From positions 58,187 through 86,543 of the forward strand of contig AVPN01000023.1 of NCBI GenBank assembly GCA_000695325.1: DNA of 28,357 nucleotides, in the 5' to 3' direction. This stretch comes from Pleurobrachia bachei. Its lineage: Eukaryota > Ctenophora > Tentaculata > Cydippida > Pleurobrachiidae. Below are positions 20,071 through 28,357 of the stretch, piece after piece (positions within the stretch are counted from its first letter, which is position 1; each line of letters starts with the position of its first letter). A program made the translations under genes and the position numbers. The notes below the pieces were generated by a model. That model was not told where the DNA came from, made no database searches, and saw only the letters and a program-made list of their open reading frames with translations.

Positions 20071-20525
20071 AATAAGAATGGCTTATTTGGTAGATTTTAT
20101 TATAGAGCTTGACTTTTTTAGAGATACATTTTATAAGCGATTCTTATTAGTTCTGATATAAAAAGTATAAAACGAGTTTATTTTTTGTTGTGTAGAAAAG
20201 ATTAGTTAGCTACTCAATTTATACAGCAATTGCTAACTCATTATATTAACACACAAACACACTCTCAAAGCGTGTGTTTAAAATCAACAAAACAATACCA
20301 TGGAACATCCTTCTCTCCTCTCAACGCACCCTCTAATTCATATCCCATAAACGAGTAGTAGCGTATATACAAAATCAAAACACTTCTAAAAGAATCATAC
20401 ACATGCATTATATAATAGTCTTCCAATTAAAAATCTGGCGCTCTAAAGGATTTCTAAATTATAAAAACAGTTTCATAAATCCGACTACCAGTCTCTGAGT
20501 TCTCTCTCCCTCCGTCAAATCCAAT
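20071..20525. other. AT-rich 3' flank
   Basis: Holds the 3' flank of the transporter fragment and of the unknown minus-strand gene. A 143-codon minus frame (20459-20890) crosses it, but the part after 20617 is better explained by another frame (see the eight-exon gene). Confidence 0.5.
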
Positions 20526-23500
20526 TCACACATAAGTCTCTCTCGGTATCCCCGCCTTTTTCCGCTCAATAGTAGTCTTTTGTTTCTCATTCTGCCTTCC
20601 ATCTTGTTTTGCAAGTCCTGAAATGGTGTGAGTGTTGTTGGTGTAAACATCAGCCGAGCTGTGTAAGCCAGATACGAGCTCTGTATCACAGAATTATCCC
20701 ACTTTTCCCACGGTCTGCGCGCCAAAACGAGGGTCCTTTGATCACAATATGAGCTGCGCGCGCTACATATTGCTAGGAGCTCGGCCGCCGAGAGAGAGAT
20801 TGTTTGTGACGTAGGGATAACAGAAGATCGCCAGTGGGAGATAGAGAGGGAGAAAGAGAGAGAAAGAGAGAGAGGGGACGAATTACGCAATAGGGACTTA
20901 ACATACTCTGCTCGTTCTGTGCAGCTTCCGGGTGGGGTCTAGTAAGTAACCGGAGCGAGCTGCATGCAGCACTATCTTATGTCTCTCTTTGTCGCTTTCT
21001 CTCTAACTCTATCTCTTTTCTATCTCACGCTCTCTTTCTCTTTATCTCTATCTTTCTATCTCGTTCAATTAGTCATATTCCAATCAAGAATGCTCTAATT
21101 GGATTTGCACAGAATAAATTAGAGAGATATTTCTCCACTTCTAAAAGAAATAAATTACAATCTTCCCATTACCCCAACTGTTCGTTGGTAATTAAATCCC
21201 TCCCCACCCCCTGCGCTAGCTCACGGAATGCAATATTAGGGGTGACTTCGTAACCAAAACCGTTCGTACGTCTGTTATTCAAACACACGAGACAATTAAC
21301 TCCCCGCTTCTGTCAGGCCAATGCTCTGACCACAGTTCTCGCGAGAAATAGGGCCAGGCCAATGCTCTGACAGCCCCGCTTCAAGATACATTACCTGACG
21401 GTGTCCATCTAAAGGTCCTGGGTCGATCACTGGCACTGCGTACAAAGGGAAGTGGCGCAAACTCACTCTCTTTCTCGCGTAAGCTTCCCGCCCTGAAGGA
21501 AAGAAAAACCATATTAGGGTATACCATTTACCATATATGGACAAAGATCTCCCACTGATATAATCAACCACTTTTCAACACTATGCACATGGTGACAACT
21601 GGCAGTCAAGATGTTTTACACACAAGAGCACACAAAGAGCTGAACATTCCAGAGCTATAATTCGCTGGCACTTTTAGTGATGCGAAACACGTTTGATACT
21701 GCTTTATAATGGAAGGAAGCCTTGTAAATCTAGGCGAATAGCCAGAAACTACTAAAATCATATGCTTACCTTGAAAATGATCCTATTGACATAACTTCCT
21801 GAAAATAGAATGGAATTAATTAACCAGTTAAATAACTTAAATCAAAACCAATTAACGAATTGTTTCATATAATACTAACATCATCACTTGAGCAGAAAGA
21901 ACTCCTTTGAACATCGATACTCAGCTCCCTCGTTCTCCTGGCCAGTAACGGACTAACACTATCATCCCCTTCCTGTAAAATAATGTGAAATAAACAACCG
22001 AGGAACTAGGAAACATATCGGTTCGGATTTTACTGCTTTTAACAAAACGTCCGGTGCATACCTCTCCCTCCCTTTTCCTCTCTTCAACCACACTTCTCGT
22101 CCGAGGTGAGAACAGCGGCTTGGGAATATCAAACTTGGGTGAAGATATCGTGTTGTTATCTCCCTCTTCCCTTTCCTTTTTAACCGGAGATTTGGAGAAT
22201 CGTTTAAACAGGGGAGTCCTGCCATTGTTGCTTGATGAGCTACTACACGCTGACTCTAAACTACTTTTTCCTGAGGAGCTACTGCTTCTAGAGGATCCGG
22301 AGCTGGAGGTGGTCGAGGTAGGAGAGATAGTTTTGGGGGTTTTGGATCCCATTTTATCATCGTTCATCGTCTTGAGATGGATCTCTTTTGCAAGGGATAG
22401 CCTGTATTCCTGGGAGAGAGATAGTACCGGGTAAGTAAACAACCAATCAGAACTCGTTATTTATGTCACGTGTCTGGTTATCGGCCAATCAGGGTTCAGT
22501 ATTTCCTGATTCGGTCGGTTCCTAGTTGGGTAGAAATGCGTACTAGGAGTGGATTTAGGTAGACCTATTTGAAAGACAATGTTTATAAATATTTAGTATA
22601 ACGCCCAAGCTGTGTTCATGTAGAACATCAAATGTGGTGAATGTCTGGTCTCAAAGTAAAGTGAATACGTTGTGTGTGTGTGTGTATGACATATATGAGA
22701 AGCTGCTGTGACAGCTGTGTCTTATGAGTGAGTGATAAACATGGGTGCAAATTGAAGGAAAACTCAATAAACAAGGAGCTTTCTCCTTCCTTTATTTCTT
22801 CCTTTCTCTCTTTCTCTAATCTTTCTTAGTATCCCTTTCTTTCTTAGTCTCCTTTTCTCTCTTACTCTCCCCTTCTCCCTTGGATGCTGTTACATTACAC
22901 TATACCATGGTTACCGCATACCATAGTTACCATGGTTACTATAGTTACCATGGTTAACATTGTTACCGCATACCGCTCCGGATAGATCCCGTGTAAGAAA
23001 GACCCGCCCGACAATATTTGTTGGGTAATATTTTGTTTATGTTTGACTTTAGGAGCGGTAGGTAGAGAGAGGTTGAAACGATAGAGAGAATGAGATATAA
23101 GATAGAGTGAGAAGAAAATTATAAGTAAAAAGACAACGAAAGAGAGTAAGATAGAGCGAGAGAATGAGATAGGCAGAGCCAAGAAAGATACAGAGAGATT
23201 TGGTGTGTAACTTCTATGATGGGAGATGATCAATGAATATATGAATAAACAAACATTGATGTAATGTTGATATATTGAAACTACCATGCCAGCCACGCAA
23301 AACTCTGAGGTAATACATTATGACCGATTAATATCAGAGACCTCCGCGATCGGGTCGGTAATATAATTCAAACTAATCCCTTATCCCCTTCACTAATTAC
23401 ATCATAATAACCTCATAGTGTGCAATAATCTCATGTAGTTCCTCCCTGTACAATTTCAACAGGTTGTTCTGAAGGGAGTCCAGCTCCTCGTAACTACACA

Positions 23501-25689
23501 TATCAAACTGAAAAGAGAGACGAGAGTTGTGGTTAGCGAGGTGGTTGGTGGCAAAAAAATCAAATTCCAGGTCTCTCCCAATCATTGGGTATGCCTGCGG
23601 TGCTTATCTCCGATTTTAAGTCTTAAGCCACTCCGTACCGAAATACTAAACTTGCGGTCTGGTGACCAACCATACGTGCAAGGGAGTGTGACTTTCCAGC
23701 AGTTGCTGTACCAATTTATAGCTCGGTCAACTAGACGGCTTGCGTCGGGTCCCGAACCCGGGACCTTCTGCATGAGAGGCGAGTGTGTTACCACTACACC
23801 ACACAGCCGACATACTAGTGATCATACTAGTGATCCGTAACGGTCACAAAATTGGCTGTAACACTTTCAGTTAAAACAAGAGATAGTGTTAGAGAGAAGT
23901 GAGAACCGGGGTGGGAGACTGGGTGTAGTTCTGTTACTAAGGTCATGAGCTTTCGAAGCAATATTGAAAAGTTTAAGTTAGTAATCGATGGTTAACTACA
24001 CACACACACACACACATGACGGACAGTAAACAGTTAAAACGCATGAGATGCTGAAGTTTTTAGTTGACAGCCGATAACAGGATTCTGTCAGGATAATCTC
24101 CCAGGAGATTTAGTAGGAAAGAGAATATAATATACTCCACCCTTATGTGTAAATTATATTTATATTTGAACAAATCAAACTTCTGAAATACTATTTCTAA
24201 TTTTCTTTTGAAATGCTAATCATGCGCTATGTTAGGAATAAATCAGAGAGAGGGTAATGAGAATCATAGGGCTGTAATTTCATGCTCTAATTTTAGTCTT
24301 TGGTTGGTCTGTTTAGATCAATCTTTTGTGGTGGACGGTAACAGGCAGACAGACAGTCAGACATACAAATAATCATAAAGTGTAAACAGTGAAACTTGAC
24401 AGACAGTGACAGTGACAAGTAAAATTTGATCAGAAATATACTACAAGTTTCCAAGAAGTTCCATTGGTTTTTGTTTACCTTGAAAAACTCATGAGTAGCA
24501 GTAGATGATCGAGCAAACTTTCTCAGCCAGTCCGGTATCTTCCCTGACTTCCCTTTCTGTACGAGAGAGATTGGAATAATTATAGTCACTCTATTTTTAC
24601 AATGAAATCCGAAGAATAAATAATTCTGTATGCCACAGGAACCGACCGACACAAGTAAATAAATAACTAATCAGAACTTGTTATTTAGGTCACGAGACTG
24701 GTTATCACTTATCAGCCAATCAGGGACCAGTATTTCCTGATTTGGTCGGTTCCTGTCACATGATCACTGTTTATAGCGTGCATTATAATTGTTATTGATA
24801 GACATCAGTCGGCCATATCACTGTATCTTTCAGAACTGCCTAATTACGCGTGTAATTAGTTGATGACATGATTAGTCAGGAAACATATATCGTTGTCGAC
24901 CTAATATCTCTTTCTCTCTGGTTCTCTCAACTAGTTCTCTATATAATTGAGCGGATTAAATATTTTTTAATTGCTTGTACTTAGATGGGGAGAAGTTAGC
25001 ATATTTTAGTGACCACACCTTCCCACACCTTTAACCACCCCACCCTGTCGCTCCCACATTTAGCCACTTCTTCTCTCTCCCTCTCCCTCTCTTACTATCT
25101 CTCTTACTATCTCTCTCTTATTTTTCCATCTCTTGTCGACAGCAACACACGTAGCACAATGTTTACACTGCACCGGCTTCCTGAAGCCATTATTATATCC
25201 AACTATCTCTCTCTTTCTCATTCTCTCTCTCTCTCTCTCTTTCTCTCTCACTCTCTCACATTCTCTCTCATTCAACATATGCATAAAATGACACACTGGA
25301 ACCACGCCACATGTTAATCTCGAACCTTCCTAGCACGTGCCTAACAAAGTACACGTGTAGGTAGCAAACATAAGCTGCATTCAAGTAACTTATGACACCA
25401 GGCTAATGCCCAAGGCAACCCTAGGAATACTAATTACTCGAGGAAGCCTTATAATGGTAAAATAACCATCATTATGGATATCCGATATATGTACAAGCTG
25501 CTCAGAAGAAGAAGAAGAGCTCTAGTAATCACTGATATATTATACACCAAAAAGAGGTGATATGTAACTCACATAACTGCGCATGGTCCAGTTGTTGTAC
25601 ACACTGTCCGGGTGTGGGACCTCATATCCATCCTCTAACTCTTGATCCACCACCACCTCCCTTACTGGATATCCGTCACCATTCAACAT
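20526..25689 (-). CDS. Eight-exon gene of unknown family with C-terminal PDZ ligand
   Basis: Exons 25573-25689, 24479-24556, 23412-23507, 22062-22409, 21880-21972, 21770-21798, 21395-21492 and 20526-20617 join in phases 0, 0, 0, 0, 0, 2, 1 to give 316 residues. I do not recognise the family. The start is the ATG at 25689, which follows an in-frame TAA. Order: an acidic N-terminus (VVVDQELEDGYEVPHPDSVY); a basic patch (KIPDWLRKFARSS); a predicted coiled coil (about 66-115, EELDSLQNNLLKLYREELHE continuing into the next exon); a long Ser-rich region with basic SPVKK-type sites (about 115-215), likely phosphorylated; then Arg/Ser segments. The C-terminus is E-T-Y-V, a class I PDZ-binding motif (x-S/T-x-V). 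The sixth exon is a 29-nt microexon. A cytoplasmic adaptor role is inference. Introns hold two MITE copies, a SINE and a paired palindrome. Confidence 0.68.
21310..21374. repeat. Paired semi-palindrome element, copy 3
   Basis: GTCAGGCCAATGCTCTGAC and CCAGGCCAATGCTCTGAC about 25 bp apart, around TTCTCGCGAGAA. It begins CTGTCA and ends TGACAG. It lies in an intron of the eight-exon gene, about 20 bp past the exon donor at 21394. Confidence 0.75.
22431..22523 (+). mobile_element. E-box/CCAAT MITE, copy 6
   Basis: AACAACCAATCAGAACTCG, TGTCACGTGTCTGG, GGCCAATCAGGG and right end GATTCGGTCGGTTCCT. The left terminal repeat is lost. It lies 22 bp upstream of the exon acceptor at 22410. Confidence 0.88.
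22898..22975. repeat. Tandem CCATGGTTAC cluster
   Basis: Several overlapping units of TACCATGGTTAC, plus two copies of GTTACCGCATACC near 22911 and 22961. The units are close to, but not perfect, X-box half-site pairs. In an intron of the eight-exon gene. Confidence 0.6.
23550..23808 (-). mobile_element. tRNA-derived SINE
   Basis: On the minus strand the head at 23737-23808 looks like a tRNA: A box TGGTGTAGTGG, an anticodon-loop-like CTCTCAT (Glu CTC if read as drawn) and a B box GGTTCGGGACC. The stems contain mismatches, so it is not a functional tRNA. A body of about 180 bp and a short T-rich end follow. It lies in an intron of the eight-exon gene and is flanked on its 5' side by the repeat also seen at 6.54 kb. 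Confidence 0.78.
23810..23863 (+). repeat. Interspersed repeat shared with 6.54 kb
   Basis: CATACTAGTGATC is doubled here and followed by CGTAACGGTCACAAAATTGG. It matches 6536-6577 and adjoins the SINE head. Confidence 0.75.
24636..24755 (+). mobile_element. E-box/CCAAT MITE, copy 7 (most complete)
   Basis: 120 bp. Terminal inverted repeats CAGGAACCGACC and GGTCGGTTCCTG are both intact. Inside are CTAATCAGAAC, GGTCACGAGACTGG (E-box mutated from CACGTG) and CAGCCAATCAGGG. There is no open reading frame. It lies in the first intron of the eight-exon gene. The superfamily cannot be set because no clear target-site duplication was found. Confidence 0.9.
25069..25270. repeat. CT-rich low-complexity tracts
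   Basis: Two patches of CTCTCT-type sequence (about 25069-25135 and 25200-25270) within the first intron of the eight-exon gene. Confidence 0.85.
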
Positions 25690-25706
25690 TTACATGTGGA
25701 GCTGTG

Positions 25707-25707
25707 A

Positions 25708-25738
<31 letters not shown>

Positions 25739-25743
25739 GAGAC

Positions 25744-25790
<47 letters not shown>
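25707..25790. repeat. (GA)n microsatellite
   Basis: GA run with a few C interruptions. It ends about 18 bp upstream of the start codon at 25689, so on the coding strand it is a CT-rich 5' leader or promoter-proximal tract. Confidence 0.93.
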
Positions 25791-25792
<2 letters not shown>

Positions 25793-26260
25793 TACACATG
25801 CATGTTTGCACGCAAGAATGAATGGAGAATGAGAAATGAGTTGACAAGGAGTAAAACACGTTAGCTTTGGTGAAACAAAACATTGATTTAGTACCATTAC
25901 AGATCCTTGTTTACTTTGTTAAACAATTAAAATATGTGCCACCCACCAATAACATGATACTTTATGGTCAGCGTGACGTTGTTTCTGTATCATTATTTAA
26001 CACTCTGAACGGCTCCACTATATGAGTGAGATTCTTACTGTTACTACAGAGAGCAAAAGTAAGATAGTTACATTTACTAACGAGAGTAAAACTGTGAGAA
26101 TCTGGAGCTGCCCAGGGCGGAGTGATAAAACACAAAACTGATTTACTTTCTTCAACCCTATCCTCATGTCTCTCTCACCCCTACATTCTCTGTCTACAAT
26201 GTGTCAAATTACACTGTTATAGAAACATCTGGTTACAGCAAGCTCTGTGACTCACACTGT
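25791..26260. other. Gap between the eight-exon gene and AKTIP
   Basis: 470 bp, AT-rich. It should include the promoter of the eight-exon gene and the 3' UTR of AKTIP, both on the minus strand. No further coding signal seen. Confidence 0.55.
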
Positions 26261-26893
26261 TCAAATAAACATATCAGTATACCCAGTACTAGCTGAAGTT
26301 GCCAGCACTTTATTTTTTAATTTCTCCAACTCTTTCTCTGGTAATGGTTTAACATTGAACACATTCCCATCATCTGCAGAGGAGACATCCTCCTCCCCGT
26401 CTCGATCGAGGAGTTTTATCGACCGCTCCACGCACAACTTCGCCTGTTTCCTGAACAAGTCTATACTCTTGTGTACTGTCTCTGCTGCCACGGGGTTGGC
26501 TGGATTGAACGTGTTAACAGAGAAAAAGCACCGTTTTGTATAACGTAAAATGTGCCAAATCCGATCTTTTCGTGGTGTCCAGGTTGGGAATGCTTTGGCG
26601 AGATTTAGCTCGCCCGTTTCTTTGATTTGGGGATGAAAGACTGGTGTTATGAATTGGAGAGTTGGTCTGGCATAGGGGAAGTTATCGGGGATGTAGAGGT
26701 TAAACTTGAAACATCCTTCTGCAAACATCCCAATTTTAATGAATATCATTCCATGCCATACTTGCAGGGATTTCAGGGATGGAACTACGTAAACTCCGGA
26801 GGGCACATTGTTGCAGAGGAGCTTGTATTCAGCAAATAGTTCGTGGTCCCGGAAAAACGGTTCAAGCTCGCTTTTCTTAATGTCACTGGTCAT
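26261..26893 (-). CDS. AKTIP: AKTIP/FTS-like inactive ubiquitin-conjugating enzyme variant
   Basis: Single open frame of 210 residues from an ATG with A at -3. The order of motifs fits AKTIP: L-x-A-E-Y-K-L-L near the start, G-V-Y-V-V-P, W-H-G-M-I-F-I, F-K-F-N-L-Y-I-P-D-N-F-P, then V-F-H-P-Q and T-G-E-L-N-L, then W-H-I-L-R-Y and N-P-A-N-P-V-A-A. Active E2 enzymes carry the catalytic Cys just after the T-G-E segment; here that stretch (ELNLAKAFPTWTP) has none, as in AKTIP. AKTIP (FTS) is known to bind Hook and FHIP proteins in dynein-linked cargo transport. It is shorter than the 292-residue human protein, mainly by the disordered N-terminus. A good acceptor (TTGTCTCCCTAG) ends two bases before the ATG, so an upstream exon or leader is likely. 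Confidence 0.9.
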   Translation of the reverse strand: MTSDIKKSELEPFFRDHELFAEYKLLCNNVPSGVYVVPSLKSLQVWHGMIFIKIGMFAEGCFKFNLYIPDNFPYARPTLQFITPVFHPQIKETGELNLAKAFPTWTPRKDRIWHILRYTKRCFFSVNTFNPANPVAAETVHKSIDLFRKQAKLCVERSIKLLDRDGEEDVSSADDGNVFNVKPLPEKELEKLKNKVLATSASTGYTDMFI

Positions 26894-27633
26894 TTCTAGG
26901 GAGACAATGTTTTAGTAGACCAACATGATAGGGGTGACTATTAAACGACGCAATGTGACAACAGTGCCAGGTGCCAGAAGAAGGCAAAGTGCTTGGCAAA
27001 CGCTGCAGCGCGGGATAAGGCAGCGCTTTTCAAGCAAAGTGCTAACTTTCACATCAAAACAAACAATATGTAGTTGGTCGAGTTTCACAAAGATACATTG
27101 TATACTATTCTTTGTTAACTAACAAACAAGGTTTCAATTGTTTTCGACCCAAAATCTGATATACCAGACTAAGGTTTAGAATGCAATCGGTGCGTTCGGT
27201 CAATTCTGTTTGGACATGATCATTTTCACAGCAGTTAAATCACTATCTGTGACGGTAGTTCATGTATTACCAAGCCAATAGATGGGGTAGGGTTGTTCGT
27301 GCAGCAACAAGAGTCAAAGGACGGCAAACGGAACAAACCGAACACGAAAAAAAGACAAACGAAATTGTTTTCAATTTCATTTCGCGGCGTAAAATTTCGA
27401 TCATTTCAAACGCGCGCGCGCGAACTTTTGCAGCGCATTAATGAAAAATGTTGGCGCGTTACACCAAATTCCATATCTCGCAGATCGTTAAGATTCGAGT
27501 AAATTATTTAAAAAATATTGAAAACTTTCTGCACTCGATTTTTCTTCCTCTTGAAGTTTTTTGTTGTTGTTTTTATTTTGCTGGCAGTTTTTTACTGTAT
27601 TTGAGGTCTGTGGAATTTTAAAACTTGCTCCTG
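26894..27633. other. Divergent promoter region between AKTIP and CIMIP2
   Basis: 740 bp between two start codons pointing apart. It has a GC-rich patch (about 26995-27030), a CG alternating run (27410-27422) and T-rich sequence near 27550. No X-box or TATA box was recognised. Confidence 0.55.
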
Positions 27634-28114
27634 ATGGTGGCTAGCTCACTGATAACCCCTGATCCCTACCGATTACCAGGGTAAATGTTTACAACTGGAA
27701 CTGGGAGTTTTGTTAAAAGTGGAGACAAACAATTTAGTCATAATGCTTCAGGTATCTGGGATATGTACCACAGTTTAAATTCAAAATTGGATCTACGTAC
27801 GGTCGAACAACACATGACATTCTCCATGATCCTAACGAAAAGTCCTCTAAGGTTTGTTAGCTTTATTTCGTTGCCATAGGAATATAAGATCGTGTAGTGT
27901 CTCACTGTCTTATTCTTATGACTATGTAAAAGTGGATCTGTAAACATCATTATCATGTTGAACCTTGATGAAAATAATGCCATTATCTTTTAGATTCCCT
28001 ACCGGTTGGTAGACAGAGAAAAGTTCACGGGTCCGATGGAGCGCACTCGACAAACCACAGAGATTGGCTGGAGTAATCCTAAATTTAGGGGAAATATGGT
28101 TCCCGGCTATACAG
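27634..28114 (+). CDS. CIMIP2/FAM166-like ciliary microtubule inner protein, 5' part
   Basis: Exons 27634-27680, 27752-27851 and 27994-28114 join in phases 2 and 0; the third ends in phase 1 at a GTTAGT donor and the gene continues past the window. The 89 complete codons carry the family signature twice: L-P-G-Y-L-G-Y-V-P-Q-F-K-F-K-I-G-S-T-Y-G near the start and M-V-P-G-Y-T at the end, where a further F/Y-V-P is expected in the next exon. FAM166 (CIMIP2) proteins sit inside the doublet microtubules of cilia and sperm flagella. A 64-codon frame from 27685 reads the same bases in another frame and lacks this signature, so it is a shadow. The start ATG at 27634 has G at +4. Confidence 0.88.
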
Positions 28115-28357
28115 GTTAGTTCATTTGTGTCAGCATTACTACAGCTGTGATGGTGGCAAGGTGTGTTTAGTAACTTTTACACCCAGGGGCCAGGTTTTCA
28201 TCTCACCTTCCCACCCCCACAATGCATATAGCGCACCCCCACACCACATCGCCGCGGCCACAGGTCACTGGTCCATCGGTCATGTGCTCGAACACTCACC
28301 TAATACAACACAACCATACTCAAGACCCCCAAACCTGGCCCAAGATCCGTCGGGGGT
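28115..28357. other. Intron of the CIMIP2-like gene (to window end)
   Basis: C-rich, noncoding. No exon that would continue the P-G-Y-T-G motif was found before the edge. Confidence 0.6.

Noticed and set aside
20459-20890. 143-codon minus frame with Ser/Leu-rich start
   Set aside because: The upstream half is translated low-complexity CT sequence. The downstream half is better read in another frame as the last exon of the eight-exon gene.
23737-23808. Functional tRNA-Glu gene
   Set aside because: Internal promoter boxes are present, but the acceptor and anticodon stems have several mismatches and a SINE-like body follows.
25676-25897. Ser/Leu repeat frames on the minus strand over the GA tract
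   Set aside because: Pure translation of a dinucleotide repeat.
27685-27879. 64-codon plus frame starting MFTTGTGSF
   Set aside because: It reads an intron and exon 2 of the CIMIP2-like gene in the wrong frame; the spliced frame carries the family signature.
1-28357. CRISPR array, phage, or bacterial operon
   Set aside because: No regularly spaced direct repeats with unique spacers, no ribosome binding sites or tightly packed co-directional genes; the coding sequence is intron-split and animal-like.

Overview
The window looks like a stretch of nuclear genome from a marine-type invertebrate metazoan. Genes are split by short spliceosomal introns with GT..AG ends and pyrimidine-rich acceptors, mostly about 70-350 bp. 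Between them lie CT/GA microsatellites, small inverted-repeat elements and a tRNA-derived SINE. There is no operon structure. The gene content is animal: BTB-BACK, PLAT, Ly6/uPAR, SVOP-type transporter, AKTIP and CIMIP2/FAM166 families. I cannot name the species. Several genes had to be assembled from exons by matching splice phase across sites; none of the models has transcript support.

Layout. 1-503: CT microsatellite and an 18-bp minisatellite. 503-4937 (-): a very large low-complexity, repeat-built protein, probably one gene in two long exons. About 4,940-7,720: a 2.7-kb gap with a long hairpin and dispersed repeats. 7723-10073 (+): BTB-BACK protein in two exons, with a possible frameshifted extension. 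10474-11571 (-): secreted protein with two PLAT-like domains in three exons, followed by a decayed partial duplicate. 12657-14146 (-): secreted Ly6/uPAR-like cysteine-rich protein in five exons. 14.15-15.4 kb: intergenic, with a LINE-like relic. 15436-17814 (+): complete five-exon SVOP/SV2-type major facilitator transporter. 18308-19839 (-): a second copy of its exons 3-5, forming a large palindrome with the first. About 19,854-20,070 (+): a fragment of a third copy. 20526-25689 (-): an eight-exon gene of unknown family ending in a class I PDZ ligand. 26261-26893 (-): AKTIP/FTS-like inactive E2 variant. 27634 to the window end (+): start of a CIMIP2/FAM166-type ciliary microtubule inner protein gene, divergent from AKTIP.

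Two things stand out. First, the SVOP palindrome: its inner arms (about 982 bp each, 77-bp spacer) look identical, while its outer arms differ, in exons 3 and 4 only at synonymous sites. That pattern points to gene conversion between opposed copies. Second, an apparently non-autonomous inverted-repeat element is present seven times between 12.8 and 24.8 kb, mostly inside introns; six of the copies carry a CACGTG-type E-box region between CCAAT boxes (one with a mutated E-box) and one lacks it. Two other short repeat families are also present. I found no evidence of a defence system, operon or virus.
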